Assembly (NCBI GenBank): GCA_964389805.1
Contig: CAYMFU010000019.1
Coordinates: forward strand, 27,279-91,278
Reading direction: 5' to 3'
Source of the DNA: JAGTVG01 sp964389805
Lineage (GTDB): Bacteria > Bacteroidota > Bacteroidia > Cytophagales > Cyclobacteriaceae
DNA: 64,000 bases
In this document: in pieces, positions 9,543 through 18,980 of the stretch
How positions within the stretch are numbered: position 1 is the stretch's first letter
Layout of the letters: each line of letters opens with the position of its first letter
Made by a program: the position numbers and the translations under genes
Notes under the pieces: generated by a model
Seen by the model: the letters and a program-made list of their open reading frames with translations, nothing else
What the model was told of the DNA's origin: nothing
Database searches by the model: none

Positions 9543-11703
9543 ATAATATTAATGCCGCTGCTGCTGATATGGTTCTTACCTTCAACCTGTTCCAAGCTCT
9601 TGATATTACCCCACTTTTCAGAATAATTATTTGATCATCTATCTCAGTCTCTACTTTTAATAATGCCTTCATGCTTCGTTCAAGACCCCCACTCTTATTC
9701 CTTCTCATCCATACCCTTCGGTGCTCTTCCAAAAACGATGAATAATCCACCTTCATCTTTTCCAGATATTGGATCTTCTGATCTCGCGACATATCCATTC
9801 CCTTCTCAGTATAATATTTCAAGGCTGCTCCCACCCGAATTAAGGCCATTGCATTTTTAAACTCATCCCTGATCAATTTGGATTCCGCATTTTGCATATC
9901 TGATTCATCGAGCTCTTGTTCAAGAGCATCCAGGTAATTTAACAACTCATTATACATAAAAGGATTCCGCAACTTGAATCGTTCATGAATTATTTCTGCC
10001 AGTCCCTCCGGGGCTAAACTTTCAAAAGTGGATGGAAAAGAATTTAATATGGTCTGATACATAACCTGGTCCATCAAACCTAACTTAAAACCCAGATTGA
10101 TCAGAGTCATATTGGGTGCAAGGATTTCTTCAAATTGATTATATCTTCCTAATCCAAAGGTATAGGAACCCATTTTTTCATTCGTATCCTCATAAACAAA
10201 AACATCCAAATAGTTTGTGATTAAGGATTCGTTATAGCTGCCAACATTCCAACTCAATCCACCACCAACAACGAATCCGGCATAACTGACCGGAAGGTAT
10301 TGCCAATGACCCATATCGCCCCAGTCAGTAACCAACATTCCAATAGCGCCATGTTTCAGACCGCTTTTCACAGCATTTAAGATATTACCCACCATATTAT
10401 TTGTTCGGCCACCAATGGAAGTCCAGCTGCTTGTACCTGAGCATACAATAAAATCAAGTCCTGTTTCCTTAAATTTTAAAGCGTTTTTTTCGAATGGGTA
10501 TTCAGCTTCATATCCCCAATCCAGGAGAATAATATCATCAGGGACTTCTGAAACGATCTCCGGGTGCCTTAAAACCACGTCTCCCCACATCATCATTCTC
10601 TTATCGTGATCTCTTATAATTTCATGCACCTTCTTAACGAACTCAAGATACACACTGCCAATACCAATTTCTTCAGCTTTTTCCTGGCTTTTGCAATGTC
10701 CGAGTTCGAAAGGTTCATCCAGGTTAGCATTGAAATAATTTGAGCTGAAATTAGGAATAATATCCCGGGTCATTTCTTCTACAAGCTGTATGCTTCGCGG
10801 ATCGTATGGATCGATGGTAGATTTCATTTTCAAAAAAGGCATCAAACTATACCCATCCGGACATTCAGCCAGATCTGCATATTGATCAGTCTCGAGCCAG
10901 GCCATCATATGACCCAGTGAATTTTGATTGGGTACCAGGTCTATAAATCTTTTTTTACAGTATTGATCCAATTCCCTGATCTCCTCTCCGGTAATCGGTG
11001 TTTCTTTTCCTTTCCATAAGGACTCAAAAGAGGGATAAGCAAATGAAAATCCCTCGACATACAACTCCAGATGGTTGTATTTTAGATCGGTTAAAATATC
11101 GACAATACCATAGAGGGTTTCCAAAGTTGGCACTTTATCCCGGCTGATGTCCAACATTGCCCCCCTTATGTTGAGATCCGGATAATCTTCAATTTTCATA
11201 TTTGGAATAAGGCCTGAATAAATTTTATTCAATTGCTTAAGGGTCAATAATCCGTAATAAGCACCTGCCATATCGCTATACAGAATTTCGATAAAATTTG
11301 AATTCAATGTAAGGTGGTAACCTTCCTTGGCAATTTCAGAATTTGGTACGAATCTGATCATACCATTGGATTTATTTACTACGGATTTGTCAAATAACCG
11401 ATCGAGTATTTCATTTACTTGATCCTGTATTAATATCGGTGCACGAAATGATAATTCATCCGGCATTCTAAATAATCCAGGGATCAATTCAACATTATGT
11501 GGATAGGGAACCAGATTGATTTTATAATTTACTAACTCGTCTTCAACCAGGTTGGATGTCAGGCTTGAAGGATCCGGATATTCCCTTTCATTAATTGATT
11601 TGCTCAATACACTGTAATATATATTTAATCCAACTACAACTAATATCACCAGCGTAATTAAGGTATAAAATATATACCGGAGTACTTTGAAAAAATAAGA
11701 CAT
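9541..11703 (-). CDS. Membrane-anchored glycoside hydrolase family 20-like enzyme
   Basis: A 720-residue predicted beta-N-acetylhexosaminidase-type enzyme. Residues about 8-32 form one hydrophobic membrane anchor with no cleavage site, so the enzyme should face the periplasm while tethered to the inner membrane. A GH20b-like domain (about 60-175) precedes the TIM barrel, which opens with LNIRGAMLDISRDKVP near 177-192. The GH20 catalytic pair is seen as NANLDEPFELG (D329-E330). H265 in NSLGHMMAW also fits the family. A C-terminal helical extension of about 200 residues is of unknown role. It is 26 bases downstream of nfuA and probably the last gene of the batD-aroC operon. Exact substrate unknown. 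Confidence 0.83.
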   Translation of the reverse strand: MSYFFKVLRYIFYTLITLVILVVVGLNIYYSVLSKSINEREYPDPSSLTSNLVEDELVNYKINLVPYPHNVELIPGLFRMPDELSFRAPILIQDQVNEILDRLFDKSVVNKSNGMIRFVPNSEIAKEGYHLTLNSNFIEILYSDMAGAYYGLLTLKQLNKIYSGLIPNMKIEDYPDLNIRGAMLDISRDKVPTLETLYGIVDILTDLKYNHLELYVEGFSFAYPSFESLWKGKETPITGEEIRELDQYCKKRFIDLVPNQNSLGHMMAWLETDQYADLAECPDGYSLMPFLKMKSTIDPYDPRSIQLVEEMTRDIIPNFSSNYFNANLDEPFELGHCKSQEKAEEIGIGSVYLEFVKKVHEIIRDHDKRMMMWGDVVLRHPEIVSEVPDDIILLDWGYEAEYPFEKNALKFKETGLDFIVCSGTSSWTSIGGRTNNMVGNILNAVKSGLKHGAIGMLVTDWGDMGHWQYLPVSYAGFVVGGGLSWNVGSYNESLITNYLDVFVYEDTNEKMGSYTFGLGRYNQFEEILAPNMTLINLGFKLGLMDQVMYQTILNSFPSTFESLAPEGLAEIIHERFKLRNPFMYNELLNYLDALEQELDESDMQNAESKLIRDEFKNAMALIRVGAALKYYTEKGMDMSRDQKIQYLEKMKVDYSSFLEEHRRVWMRRNKSGGLERSMKALLKVETEIDDQIIILKSGVISRAWNRLKVRTISAAAALIL

Positions 11704-11729
11704 GATTAAAAAATTTATATGATCTTACC

Positions 11730-12287
11730 TTAGATCCCCTCAGCTTCAACTGAGCTTACTTCCGGGATCATGGATTTCAATAAGTTTTCAATCCCTGATT
11801 TGAGGGTGATCATAGAAGAAGGACAACCACTACAGGAGCCTTGCAATAATACCTTCACGACTCCATCTTCAAAGGAATGGAACTCTATTGCCCCACCGTC
11901 CTGTTCAACTGCAGGTTTAACATATTCTTCTAAAAGAGTTCGTATTCGTATGCTAATCTCTGAATCTTCTTCTGGATCACCTTCAGAGGACGGGCCATCA
12001 ATAACTACTGGTTCTTTGCTTTCCAGGTAGTTATGGATAAAATGTTTTAGGCTTTCCTTTATGGTATACCATTCAACATCTTCATTTTTAGTAATGGTAA
12101 CAAAATTATTCATGATGAAAATCCTATCAACATAATCGAACTTGAACAGGGCCTGTGCAAGAGGAGATGTAGCTGCCGAGGCCAAATCAGGATAATCGTA
12201 TATTTCCCCTTCGGTAACTAAAAGGTAATTAACGACAAATTTAAGAGAATTCGGGTTTGGGCTTTCTTCAAGATAAATATTAGTCAT
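11730..12287 (-). CDS. nfuA: NifU/Nfu-family Fe-S cluster carrier
   Basis: A 185-residue cytoplasmic iron-sulfur scaffold or carrier protein. The N-terminal part (about 1-90, with ESPNPNSLKFVVN) is the Nfu N-terminal domain. The C-terminal NifU domain (about 105-180) carries the cluster-binding motif GSCSGCPSS (CxxC) near residue 153. It passes Fe-S clusters to client enzymes. The name NifU does not imply nitrogen fixation, and no nif genes are nearby. It lies between the symporter gene (51 bases upstream) and the GH20 gene. Confidence 0.92.
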   Translation of the reverse strand: MTNIYLEESPNPNSLKFVVNYLLVTEGEIYDYPDLASAATSPLAQALFKFDYVDRIFIMNNFVTITKNEDVEWYTIKESLKHFIHNYLESKEPVVIDGPSSEGDPEEDSEISIRIRTLLEEYVKPAVEQDGGAIEFHSFEDGVVKVLLQGSCSGCPSSMITLKSGIENLLKSMIPEVSSVEAEGI

Positions 12288-12338
12288 AATTAGTCTATTT
12301 TCAGGTATTATAATTAAACTATTCAGATAGAATTATGT

Positions 12339-13634
12339 TCAGTTCTTATTTCCTACTTTTTCTCCTTCACTACTGGCTATAGTCATGGCAACTGTAGCAT
12401 CACCACTCACATTTACTACTGTACGACACATATCAAGTAACCGGTCTGGTGCTATGATCAGTGCCAGGCCAGCAGCCGGGATTCCGATGGCTTCCAGAAC
12501 AATAACAAGCATAACCATTCCGGCTCCGGGTACTCCGGCTGATCCGATGGATGCCAGGGTAGCTGTTAAAACAATCATCAATTGATTTCCTATTGTCAGC
12601 TCAATGCCCATCGCCTGGGCAATGAATACGGCCGCAACACTTTGGTATAAACTGGTACCATCCATATTTATTGTAGCCCCTAATGGAAGTACGAAACTGG
12701 TGACTTCCTCTGAAACGCCAAGATTTTCCTCTACACACTCCATTGTTACAGGCAATGTGGCTGAGCTACTGCTCGTGCTGAAAGCCAGCAACTGCGCCTC
12801 CCGTATTCCTTTGAAGAACGTTTTATATTTTACCCTGGTGAAGATCTTGAAAATGGATGGATATATGATCAGGATCATTGCCAGCAGTCCGATAACAACG
12901 GTTATTGAATAAACCAGTAATGCAGATAGAATCTCAAATGCTTTGGAAGGATTATCTCCTGCCAGTTCTACGATCAAAGCTGCCATTAGGGCGAAAACGC
13001 CGTAAGGTGCCAGGGCCATAATGAAATGTATGATGGTCAGAATAACTTCATTGGCCCCCTTAAAAAATGCCACAACCGTCTTACTCTTATCCTTTGGTAC
13101 CTTGAGTAGGGCTACTCCAAATATTAGTGAAAAAAATACGACCTGAAGCATATTGTTATTGTTGGATGCGGCATTAAAGAAATTGACAGGCACCATTTTT
13201 ATCAAAGGATCCAAAGGCCCCTTTTCTTTCAATTCAACTGCCCTGCCGGTGGTCTCATCAGCTTGTCCGGAATACATCTCCAGGATTTGTTCCCTTGTAT
13301 CAGACGTGATTACTTGCCCTGGTTTAATTAAATTTACAGCAAATAAACCAATGGTGGTAGCAATGGCTGTAGTAATAATGTATAAGGCTATGGTTTTAGA
13401 TCCCATCCGTGACAACTTGGAAATATCTCCAAGATTAGCCACGCCAACTATCAGGGAGGCTATGATTAGAGGAACCGCTATCATTTTCAAAGCATTGACG
13501 AAAATGACCCCAACTGGTTTTATATAATTAATAGTAATGGAAGGTGGAAGGCCACTGAAAATACTGATCAGACCGAAGGATAGACCTAATACAAGTCCAA
13601 TTACAATTTTACTGTGCAATGGTAATTTCTTCAT
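12339..13634 (-). CDS. Dicarboxylate/amino acid:cation symporter (DAACS family)
   Basis: A 431-residue inner-membrane secondary transporter of the GltP/GltT/DctA family that takes up glutamate, aspartate or C4-dicarboxylates with Na+ or H+. About eight membrane helices are visible. The serine-rich re-entrant loop (AFSTSSSSATLPVT, about 292-305), the NMDGTSLYQ motif in helix 7 (about 329-337) and the GVPGAGMVML loop (about 371-380) are classical family signatures. It lies seven bases downstream of aroC on the same strand, suggesting an operon. The substrate preference cannot be told from motifs alone. Confidence 0.92.
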   Translation of the reverse strand: MKKLPLHSKIVIGLVLGLSFGLISIFSGLPPSITINYIKPVGVIFVNALKMIAVPLIIASLIVGVANLGDISKLSRMGSKTIALYIITTAIATTIGLFAVNLIKPGQVITSDTREQILEMYSGQADETTGRAVELKEKGPLDPLIKMVPVNFFNAASNNNNMLQVVFFSLIFGVALLKVPKDKSKTVVAFFKGANEVILTIIHFIMALAPYGVFALMAALIVELAGDNPSKAFEILSALLVYSITVVIGLLAMILIIYPSIFKIFTRVKYKTFFKGIREAQLLAFSTSSSSATLPVTMECVEENLGVSEEVTSFVLPLGATINMDGTSLYQSVAAVFIAQAMGIELTIGNQLMIVLTATLASIGSAGVPGAGMVMLVIVLEAIGIPAAGLALIIAPDRLLDMCRTVVNVSGDATVAMTIASSEGEKVGNKN

Positions 13635-13641
13635 AAATCTC

Positions 13642-14718
13642 TTACATAGTGGCTTTGGAATTCAACAGCATATGATCCGTCAGGACAATTGCAGCCATCG
13701 CTTCGACAATCGGAACAGCCCTGGGAACTACACATGGATCATGTCTGCCCTTTCCTTTTACTGTTGTAACCTCGCCTTGAATATCAATACTTTCCTGATC
13801 TTTCATTATGGTAGCGACAGGCTTAAATGCAACCCTGAAGTAAATATCCTGTCCGTTGGATATTCCTCCCTGAACACCCCCGGAAAAGTTCGTTCTTGTT
13901 TTAATTTCTTCGCCTTCTTTATAAAATATGTCATTGTGATCACTGCCAAACATATTGATCCCTTCAAATCCACTTCCAATATCAAATCCCTTTACGGCAT
14001 TTATGCTTAACATGGCTTTGCCAAGATCAGCATGAAGCTTATCAAAAACTGGCTCTCCAATTCCAACTGGAACGCCTGTAATAACCCCGGTTACAATACC
14101 TCCAACCGTGTCCTGGTTTTTCCTGGTCTTGTCGATAAATTCGATCATTTTCTCCGCTATTTCAGGATCCGGGCATCTGACAATATTCTCTTCTGTTTTA
14201 TCAAGGTCCATTTCATGGTACTTCTGTTCAAGCATGATCGGACCTACCTGCGATACATAAGCATGTACCTCAATCTCTTTCACGGATAGATATTGTTTGG
14301 CGATAGCTCCCGCCGCAACTCTTGCTGCAGTTTCCCTGGCAGAACTTCTGCCACCACCCCGGAAATCTCTTAATCCATATTTTACCTGATAGGTATAATC
14401 GGCGTGCGAGGGACGGAATTTCTCGGCAATATGACTGTAATCCTTACTCCGTTGATCTGAATTTCTAATTAAGATGGCTATGGGGGAGCCTGTTGTAGAT
14501 CCTTCAAAAATGCCTGATAAAATTTCAGGTATATCACTTTCCTGTCGCTGGGTTGTTATCTTTGATTGTCCCGGTTTTCTTCTATTCAGTTCATTTGTGA
14601 TTTGCTGCTCATCGATTTTTAACCCTGCCGGACATCCGTCAATAACCACACCTATTGCCGGACCATGTGATTCCCCAAATGTAGTAATTCTAAAAACCTG
14701 ACCGAATGAATTTCCCAT
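13642..14718 (-). CDS. aroC: Chorismate synthase
   Basis: Converts 5-enolpyruvylshikimate-3-phosphate to chorismate, the last step of the shikimate pathway, using reduced FMN. The 358-residue protein has normal length. The signatures are FGESHGPAIG near residues 14-23, the arginine-rich DFRGGGRSSARETAARVAAG region near 117-137, and the C-terminal GRHDPCVVPRAVPIVEAM near 324-341. The start at 14718 leaves a three-base gap after the batD stop, so translation is probably coupled. Confidence 0.97.
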   Translation of the reverse strand: MGNSFGQVFRITTFGESHGPAIGVVIDGCPAGLKIDEQQITNELNRRKPGQSKITTQRQESDIPEILSGIFEGSTTGSPIAILIRNSDQRSKDYSHIAEKFRPSHADYTYQVKYGLRDFRGGGRSSARETAARVAAGAIAKQYLSVKEIEVHAYVSQVGPIMLEQKYHEMDLDKTEENIVRCPDPEIAEKMIEFIDKTRKNQDTVGGIVTGVITGVPVGIGEPVFDKLHADLGKAMLSINAVKGFDIGSGFEGINMFGSDHNDIFYKEGEEIKTRTNFSGGVQGGISNGQDIYFRVAFKPVATIMKDQESIDIQGEVTTVKGKGRHDPCVVPRAVPIVEAMAAIVLTDHMLLNSKATM

Positions 14719-14721
14719 GTA

Positions 14722-16176
14722 TTATCTTTTGAATACCAGGTATATTGAGGCCCCTAACATAACTAAAATAAACAGGTTAGCAAAAGTTTTTATCCATTCA
14801 TCTTTATGCATGGCTTTGAGTTGATTGCTTTCTATTTCAATTTGATCATAAAATGATCCCATATCATTTGAGAGTATTACATTATTGCGCTTGCTTTCAC
14901 CTGTTACATTTACTGTGATTTCGGATCTTAAGGTGTCATAGGTTTCAGAAGCAGGATTGAAAAAAATCCATTCAAAAAAATTGCTTAAGTCATATTCCCC
15001 GGGTTCATTTGGAATGATATAATAATTGAAGGTTTTATTTCCTGTTACCCTGTTGTTTCCTCTGTTAATGTTTTGCCTGATATTGGGTGGATAAAATTCC
15101 ATAATCCTGTTGGTTTCAGTTGCCGGTCGTTTGATTGCTGAAATGTTTCCTTCTCCAAATACAGTAAATGCATAGCTAAAACTTGTTCCTGTATTCACTC
15201 TCTCAGAGCTGATCTCTTCTTTAAGCCTGTAATTACCAACCGATACTTCTTCTCTTAAAGGATGGGGAGGCAAATTCTTCACCAGAATTACTTTTGGTTT
15301 AGTATAGAAGGATTTAAAATCTTCCTGCCGGCTTCGACCGAAAAAAGAAGGATTTTTGGCCACTTTGTATTTAATCATTTTGAATGGCACCTGCGAAAAG
15401 GTGATCGTATCCAGATTCAAGGGATAATAAGTCGCCTGGTATATTTTGTACTGACTGTATCCCTGATTATTTATGGTGACTGGTTCTCCATTAAGGTTGT
15501 CAATATTGAAATTCTCTTCCCAACAGTTAGAAGGTTTGATTTCTTTTAAAATTTCAGATAATTGCTTGGCGGGTTCGTAAAACTGAAGGGGTGCCCGGTT
15601 GTTATCAGCCACATAAAAAGCCAGGGTCATTGTAAAACCTTCACCGATGAATACCTCGTCTTTATCAGTAGTCAGGGCAAGGAATGCATCTTCCTCAATA
15701 TCCACGAATTCCTGAGGTTCATTGCGGTTGCTGAAGAAATCATCGAAGGGATCGGCGGAAAAAGGATCCCTGGTCTGCCTCTGTACAGGAGGTCCCACTT
15801 TTACTGTTTTTCCGGGAGCGTTAACTGTCTGACCATTAATTTCCATCGAGAAAGGTTGAATAACATAGGTGCCTTCAGCCTTAGGCATATAGTTCTGGAT
15901 AATACTTTGCCTCGATGATACCCTGCCGTTTACAATATTCGTGGATGATGATGAAGAAGTTCCGCGTTTTGCAAATCCAGGAATGTCTGGAAATCCATTA
16001 TAACTTTTAAGCTGGTCATTTTCAACGGTAATGGTTATCGTAAACACCTGGTTGAAACCAATTTGGTCTGGTCCCAATTGAATAGATACCTGTTGTGAAA
16101 ATGCATTCCAACCTATTAATAAAAATCCCGTAAATATTAATGAGGTAATTCGTCTTATATCTGACAATAATTTCAT
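14722..16176 (-). CDS. batD: BatD family membrane protein
   Basis: A 484-residue protein of the BatD (Bacteroides aerotolerance) family. It has a signal peptide (about 8-28, ending AFSQQ), an opening beta domain with VSIQLGPDQIGFNQVFTITI-type sequence, a Ser-rich loop near 75-80, further Ig-like segments, and one C-terminal membrane helix (about 464-481), so the bulk is periplasmic. BatA, BatB, BatC and BatE genes are not next to it, so it is a solitary or paralogous BatD. It is the first gene of the minus-strand unit with aroC, the symporter, nfuA and GH20. Its biochemical role is not known. Confidence 0.85.
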   Translation of the reverse strand: MKLLSDIRRITSLIFTGFLLIGWNAFSQQVSIQLGPDQIGFNQVFTITITVENDQLKSYNGFPDIPGFAKRGTSSSSSTNIVNGRVSSRQSIIQNYMPKAEGTYVIQPFSMEINGQTVNAPGKTVKVGPPVQRQTRDPFSADPFDDFFSNRNEPQEFVDIEEDAFLALTTDKDEVFIGEGFTMTLAFYVADNNRAPLQFYEPAKQLSEILKEIKPSNCWEENFNIDNLNGEPVTINNQGYSQYKIYQATYYPLNLDTITFSQVPFKMIKYKVAKNPSFFGRSRQEDFKSFYTKPKVILVKNLPPHPLREEVSVGNYRLKEEISSERVNTGTSFSYAFTVFGEGNISAIKRPATETNRIMEFYPPNIRQNINRGNNRVTGNKTFNYYIIPNEPGEYDLSNFFEWIFFNPASETYDTLRSEITVNVTGESKRNNVILSNDMGSFYDQIEIESNQLKAMHKDEWIKTFANLFILVMLGASIYLVFKR

Positions 16177-16325
16177 TTATAATTAACCTTAGTTTAAAAG
16201 GATTTACAAAATTAATTTATTATTTTTATTAGATGGATATTTTTTAAATATTCCATGTTTTTGCAGGTGTATCAGTCTGTTATGAAATAATAAGTTAAGT
16301 TCTTTCTAACCTTAATCAGTATGCT

Positions 16326-16511
16326 ATGCTCGAATATGCAAAAATGATCTTGAAAAAAGTCAGTTTCGACCGGAGGTTATTTGAAAAAGAATTAATTAAA
16401 GCCCTCAAACTAATTATACCAAATGACCTGAAAGAATTTAAAAACTGGTGCTATGATCAGTTTGGCCATATGTATAATGTTATTCTAAATAAGCACCTTT
16501 CCCATATATAA
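16326..16511 (+). CDS. Small conserved hypothetical protein (61 residues)
   Basis: A short ORF of 61 codons with an ATG at 16326. The sequence (MLEYAKMILKKVSFDRRLFEKEL...) resembles small cytoplasmic proteins that I recall as conserved in Cytophagales-type genomes, with a LLEKVSFD.xLFEKEL-like core followed by a WCYDQFG motif. It is helical and charged, with no membrane segment. It lies in the otherwise gene-poor stretch between batD and the SIMPL gene, next to a recO relic. Function is unknown; my recognition of the family is from memory. Confidence 0.55.
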   Translation: MLEYAKMILKKVSFDRRLFEKELIKALKLIIPNDLKEFKNWCYDQFGHMYNVILNKHLSHI

Positions 16512-16629
16512 GTCAGATTACTCAGGGCTAAAACTAAAATGAGTACTGAATGACCCAAAAGGTCAATCCTGTGAAGGAATGCATCAGGAAAAGCTATGCC
16601 AATATGAAATACACAAGGCCATAATGGCC

Positions 16630-16810
16630 ATTGAAGAATATTCTCTTTCAATTGGCCTATTGATGTCTTTTAAACCTTCCGGGAAATGAAACAAGAAAAT
16701 TGTGGGATATAATTTCATGAACGAGATCTGAAATTCTTAATGGTTCCATACCGTGTTTTCGGGCATACTTAAATAGGAACTGAAGATGAAATTTAATAAA
16801 CTTCACAGCG
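16630..16810 (-). pseudogene. Decayed partial copy of recO
   Basis: Reading the minus strand here gives FHLQFLFKYAR, then GMEPLRISDLVHEI and NFLVS. These match the intact recO gene at 23255-23947 with about 27 identities over 36 residues. After NFLVS the relic shifts frame: homology resumes in another frame with an in-frame stop (SISRKV, stop) and later IEREYSS, matching IESEYSS of intact recO. At DNA level the similarity is also visible, for example GAATATTC and AACAAGAAAATTGT shared by both. No start region or C-terminal end is preserved. An open frame at 16657-16893 covers part of this, but it is a relic rather than a gene. Confidence 0.85.
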
Positions 16811-16868
16811 ATCTGGATTAATTGGATTTTTCCTGCTATTTTGGTAAAGAAGAAATATAACACACATA

Positions 16869-17585
16869 ATGAGTATTGATAAAACAAGTGCATTTATTTT
16901 GGGCATCTTCCTGTTTCTTGGAATGACAGTTTTAGGTTTTATTCTTGGTAAAGCAGCCATTACATTTAAAGAGTACGAACGAACGGTTACGGTTAAAGGA
17001 TTGTCAGAGCGTGAATACGAAGCCGATATAGTTATCTGGCCAATTCAATTTACGGAAGCTAAAAATGATCTGGGACAGTTATACCAATCCATTGAATCCA
17101 GCACCTCAAAGATCAAAACTTTCCTGGAAAACAGCGGCTTGAATACAGATGAGATCTCCTATGCTACACCGGCCATTACGGATAAATCAGCTCAGCAATA
17201 TGGAGGTAGTTCGGTAGTCGAGTTTCGTTACACAGCACTTCAAACTGTTACAGTGTATACTAAAAATGTTAATTCGGTTCGGAAGATCATGGGTTCTCTA
17301 TCCGAATTGGGTAAAGAAGGAATCGTTTTCACCGGTGGTGATTACCAGTCTCAAACAGAGTATGTATTCACCAAATTAAACGAGGTAAAGCCCGAAATGA
17401 TTGAAGAAGCCACCAGAAAGGCAAGAGAAGTTGCCCAGAAATTTGCCACCGACTCCCAAAGTAAACTGGGTAAGATAAAAAAGGCTTATCAGGGACAATT
17501 CAGCATATATCCCAGAGATAAGAATAATCCTCATATTAAAAAAGTGCGCGTAGTTTCTACCATTGAATATTATTTATCCGATTAA
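16869..17585 (+). CDS. SIMPL (DUF541) domain protein
   Basis: A 238-residue membrane-anchored or exported SIMPL-domain protein. Residues about 8-30 form a hydrophobic anchor; the rest is the SIMPL/DUF541 fold, with VTVKGLSEREYEADIVIW near 39-56 and the family's paired repeats. The C-terminus ends with a VRVVSTIEYYLS strand. In other bacteria this family includes BP26/OMP28-type periplasmic oligomers; the role here is not known. It lies upstream of, and convergent with, the TolC gene of the efflux operon. Its 5' end touches the recO relic region. Confidence 0.87.
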   Translation: MSIDKTSAFILGIFLFLGMTVLGFILGKAAITFKEYERTVTVKGLSEREYEADIVIWPIQFTEAKNDLGQLYQSIESSTSKIKTFLENSGLNTDEISYATPAITDKSAQQYGGSSVVEFRYTALQTVTVYTKNVNSVRKIMGSLSELGKEGIVFTGGDYQSQTEYVFTKLNEVKPEMIEEATRKAREVAQKFATDSQSKLGKIKKAYQGQFSIYPRDKNNPHIKKVRVVSTIEYYLSD

Positions 17586-17641
17586 ATCAATTTATTTGAC
17601 ATTTGAAAATCTTTCACATCGGATGTATGGCTCCGGAATGA

Positions 17642-18949
17642 TCATTCTATCAGTTTTCCGGCAATCAGCAAAAGATCAATCTCCCCGGTTTTAATGGAAT
17701 AGGCAGCATCCAGAAGGCGGAGGTTTGCTTCCAGCATAGTGATCTGGGCTTGCCGTAATTCAAGTTGTGATGAATTTCCCACCCGGTATCGCTCAATGGC
17801 TATCTCATTATTCTCTCTGGCGACTTCACTATTTACCAGCTCCAGTTCTCTGAGCTGGATGTTGTTTTGATAACTGATAAAAATAGAATACAGTTCCCTT
17901 TCAAGATTAAGCTTTATAGCTTCATAATTAAATTTAGAATTTTCTGCCGATATTTTGGCATTTTGTATCCTTCGGTTCAGATTGAAACCATCAAACAGAT
18001 TCCAGGCGGCAGAGACTCCATATGTAATTCCACTTGACCGGCGGTTAAGAAGAAATCCAGCCTGCGCCTCTGATCTTCCATAGTTGTATCCCAGGTTCAC
18101 ACCGATTGAAGGAATACGGTCACCAAATAGTTCTTTCTGTACTAATCTTGATGCGTTCATCTCATAACCTGCCGCCAGCAATTCAGGATTATTTCCATCC
18201 AGGGCAGCTTCCAACTCCTCATATTTCAAACCGGTGTTCAAATCCGGATCAAAAATCACATGAAAATCGAGGGTTACGTCACGGCCCATTAGTTCGTTTA
18301 GGGCAGTCTTTGAAGCAGCCAGACTTTCCTGCTGTATCATATAGAACGACTTATCCCTGTTCAGGTCGACCTGGGCTTGCAGGTATTCAATTTTTGAAGC
18401 TTTGCCAAAATCATATTTGTTTTTTGCGATCTCCAATCGATCTTCCGACAATCCAATGTTTTCCATAAGGAGTTCCAGCCTGATTTGTTCCAGGGCAACC
18501 GTATAAAACTCCCTGGCAATTTGTGCCACAATGTTCTGGATCATGGATTCTGTTAAAGCAGTCCCTTGTTTTTCAAGTTCCTCCAACCGGTTTTTAGTAT
18601 GGAACATGGTTGTGCCATCGAATAAGGTCCAATTAAATAATGCAGAGGCTGATAAGTTATTTGACTTGGCCCCATCTCTATTTTGTTCGTCCCCACTTAT
18701 AAATGTTTGGGAGGTATTTTCAATAGTATACCTTTGAGCTGCAGTGGCATTAAGGGTTGGTAAAAAACCTGCATTCCCAACCGTATTGTTATTCTCAGCG
18801 ATCTGTTTCTGACCTTTGGATATTTTGATATTGAAATTGTTTGCCAATCCTATTTGTATAGCTGTCGATAATTCTAGCGTATCCTGAGCCTGGATTTGCA
18901 GGCACTTAATGAAAAATAATATGCTTAGGATTAAGTGGTGTCTTTTCAT
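17642..18949 (-). CDS. TolC-family outer-membrane efflux channel
   Basis: A 435-residue outer-membrane factor that makes the exit duct of a tripartite efflux pump. A signal peptide (about 1-21, ending IQAQ) is followed by two outer-membrane efflux repeats rich in long alpha-helical coiled coils; examples are NNFNIKISKGQKQIAENN near 36-53 and ELRQAQITMLEANLRLLDA near the end. It is the last gene of the adaptor-pump-channel unit, 31 bases after the pump gene. Substrate (drugs, solvents or metabolites) is not determinable. Confidence 0.92.
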   Translation of the reverse strand: MKRHHLILSILFFIKCLQIQAQDTLELSTAIQIGLANNFNIKISKGQKQIAENNNTVGNAGFLPTLNATAAQRYTIENTSQTFISGDEQNRDGAKSNNLSASALFNWTLFDGTTMFHTKNRLEELEKQGTALTESMIQNIVAQIAREFYTVALEQIRLELLMENIGLSEDRLEIAKNKYDFGKASKIEYLQAQVDLNRDKSFYMIQQESLAASKTALNELMGRDVTLDFHVIFDPDLNTGLKYEELEAALDGNNPELLAAGYEMNASRLVQKELFGDRIPSIGVNLGYNYGRSEAQAGFLLNRRSSGITYGVSAAWNLFDGFNLNRRIQNAKISAENSKFNYEAIKLNLERELYSIFISYQNNIQLRELELVNSEVARENNEIAIERYRVGNSSQLELRQAQITMLEANLRLLDAAYSIKTGEIDLLLIAGKLIE

Positions 18950-18980
18950 TATATATGTTCATTCAGATTTCATAAATTGT

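Noticed and set aside
11730..12287. NifU-like protein as evidence for nitrogen fixation
   Set aside because: Nfu-type Fe-S carriers are universal housekeeping proteins and no nif genes are present.
14722..16176. Full Bat operon
   Set aside because: Only BatD is present; no BatA, BatB, BatC or BatE genes are nearby.
16657..16893. Open frame of 78 codons on the minus strand
   Set aside because: It covers a recO relic with a frameshift and no start region, so I call it a pseudogene fragment rather than a gene.
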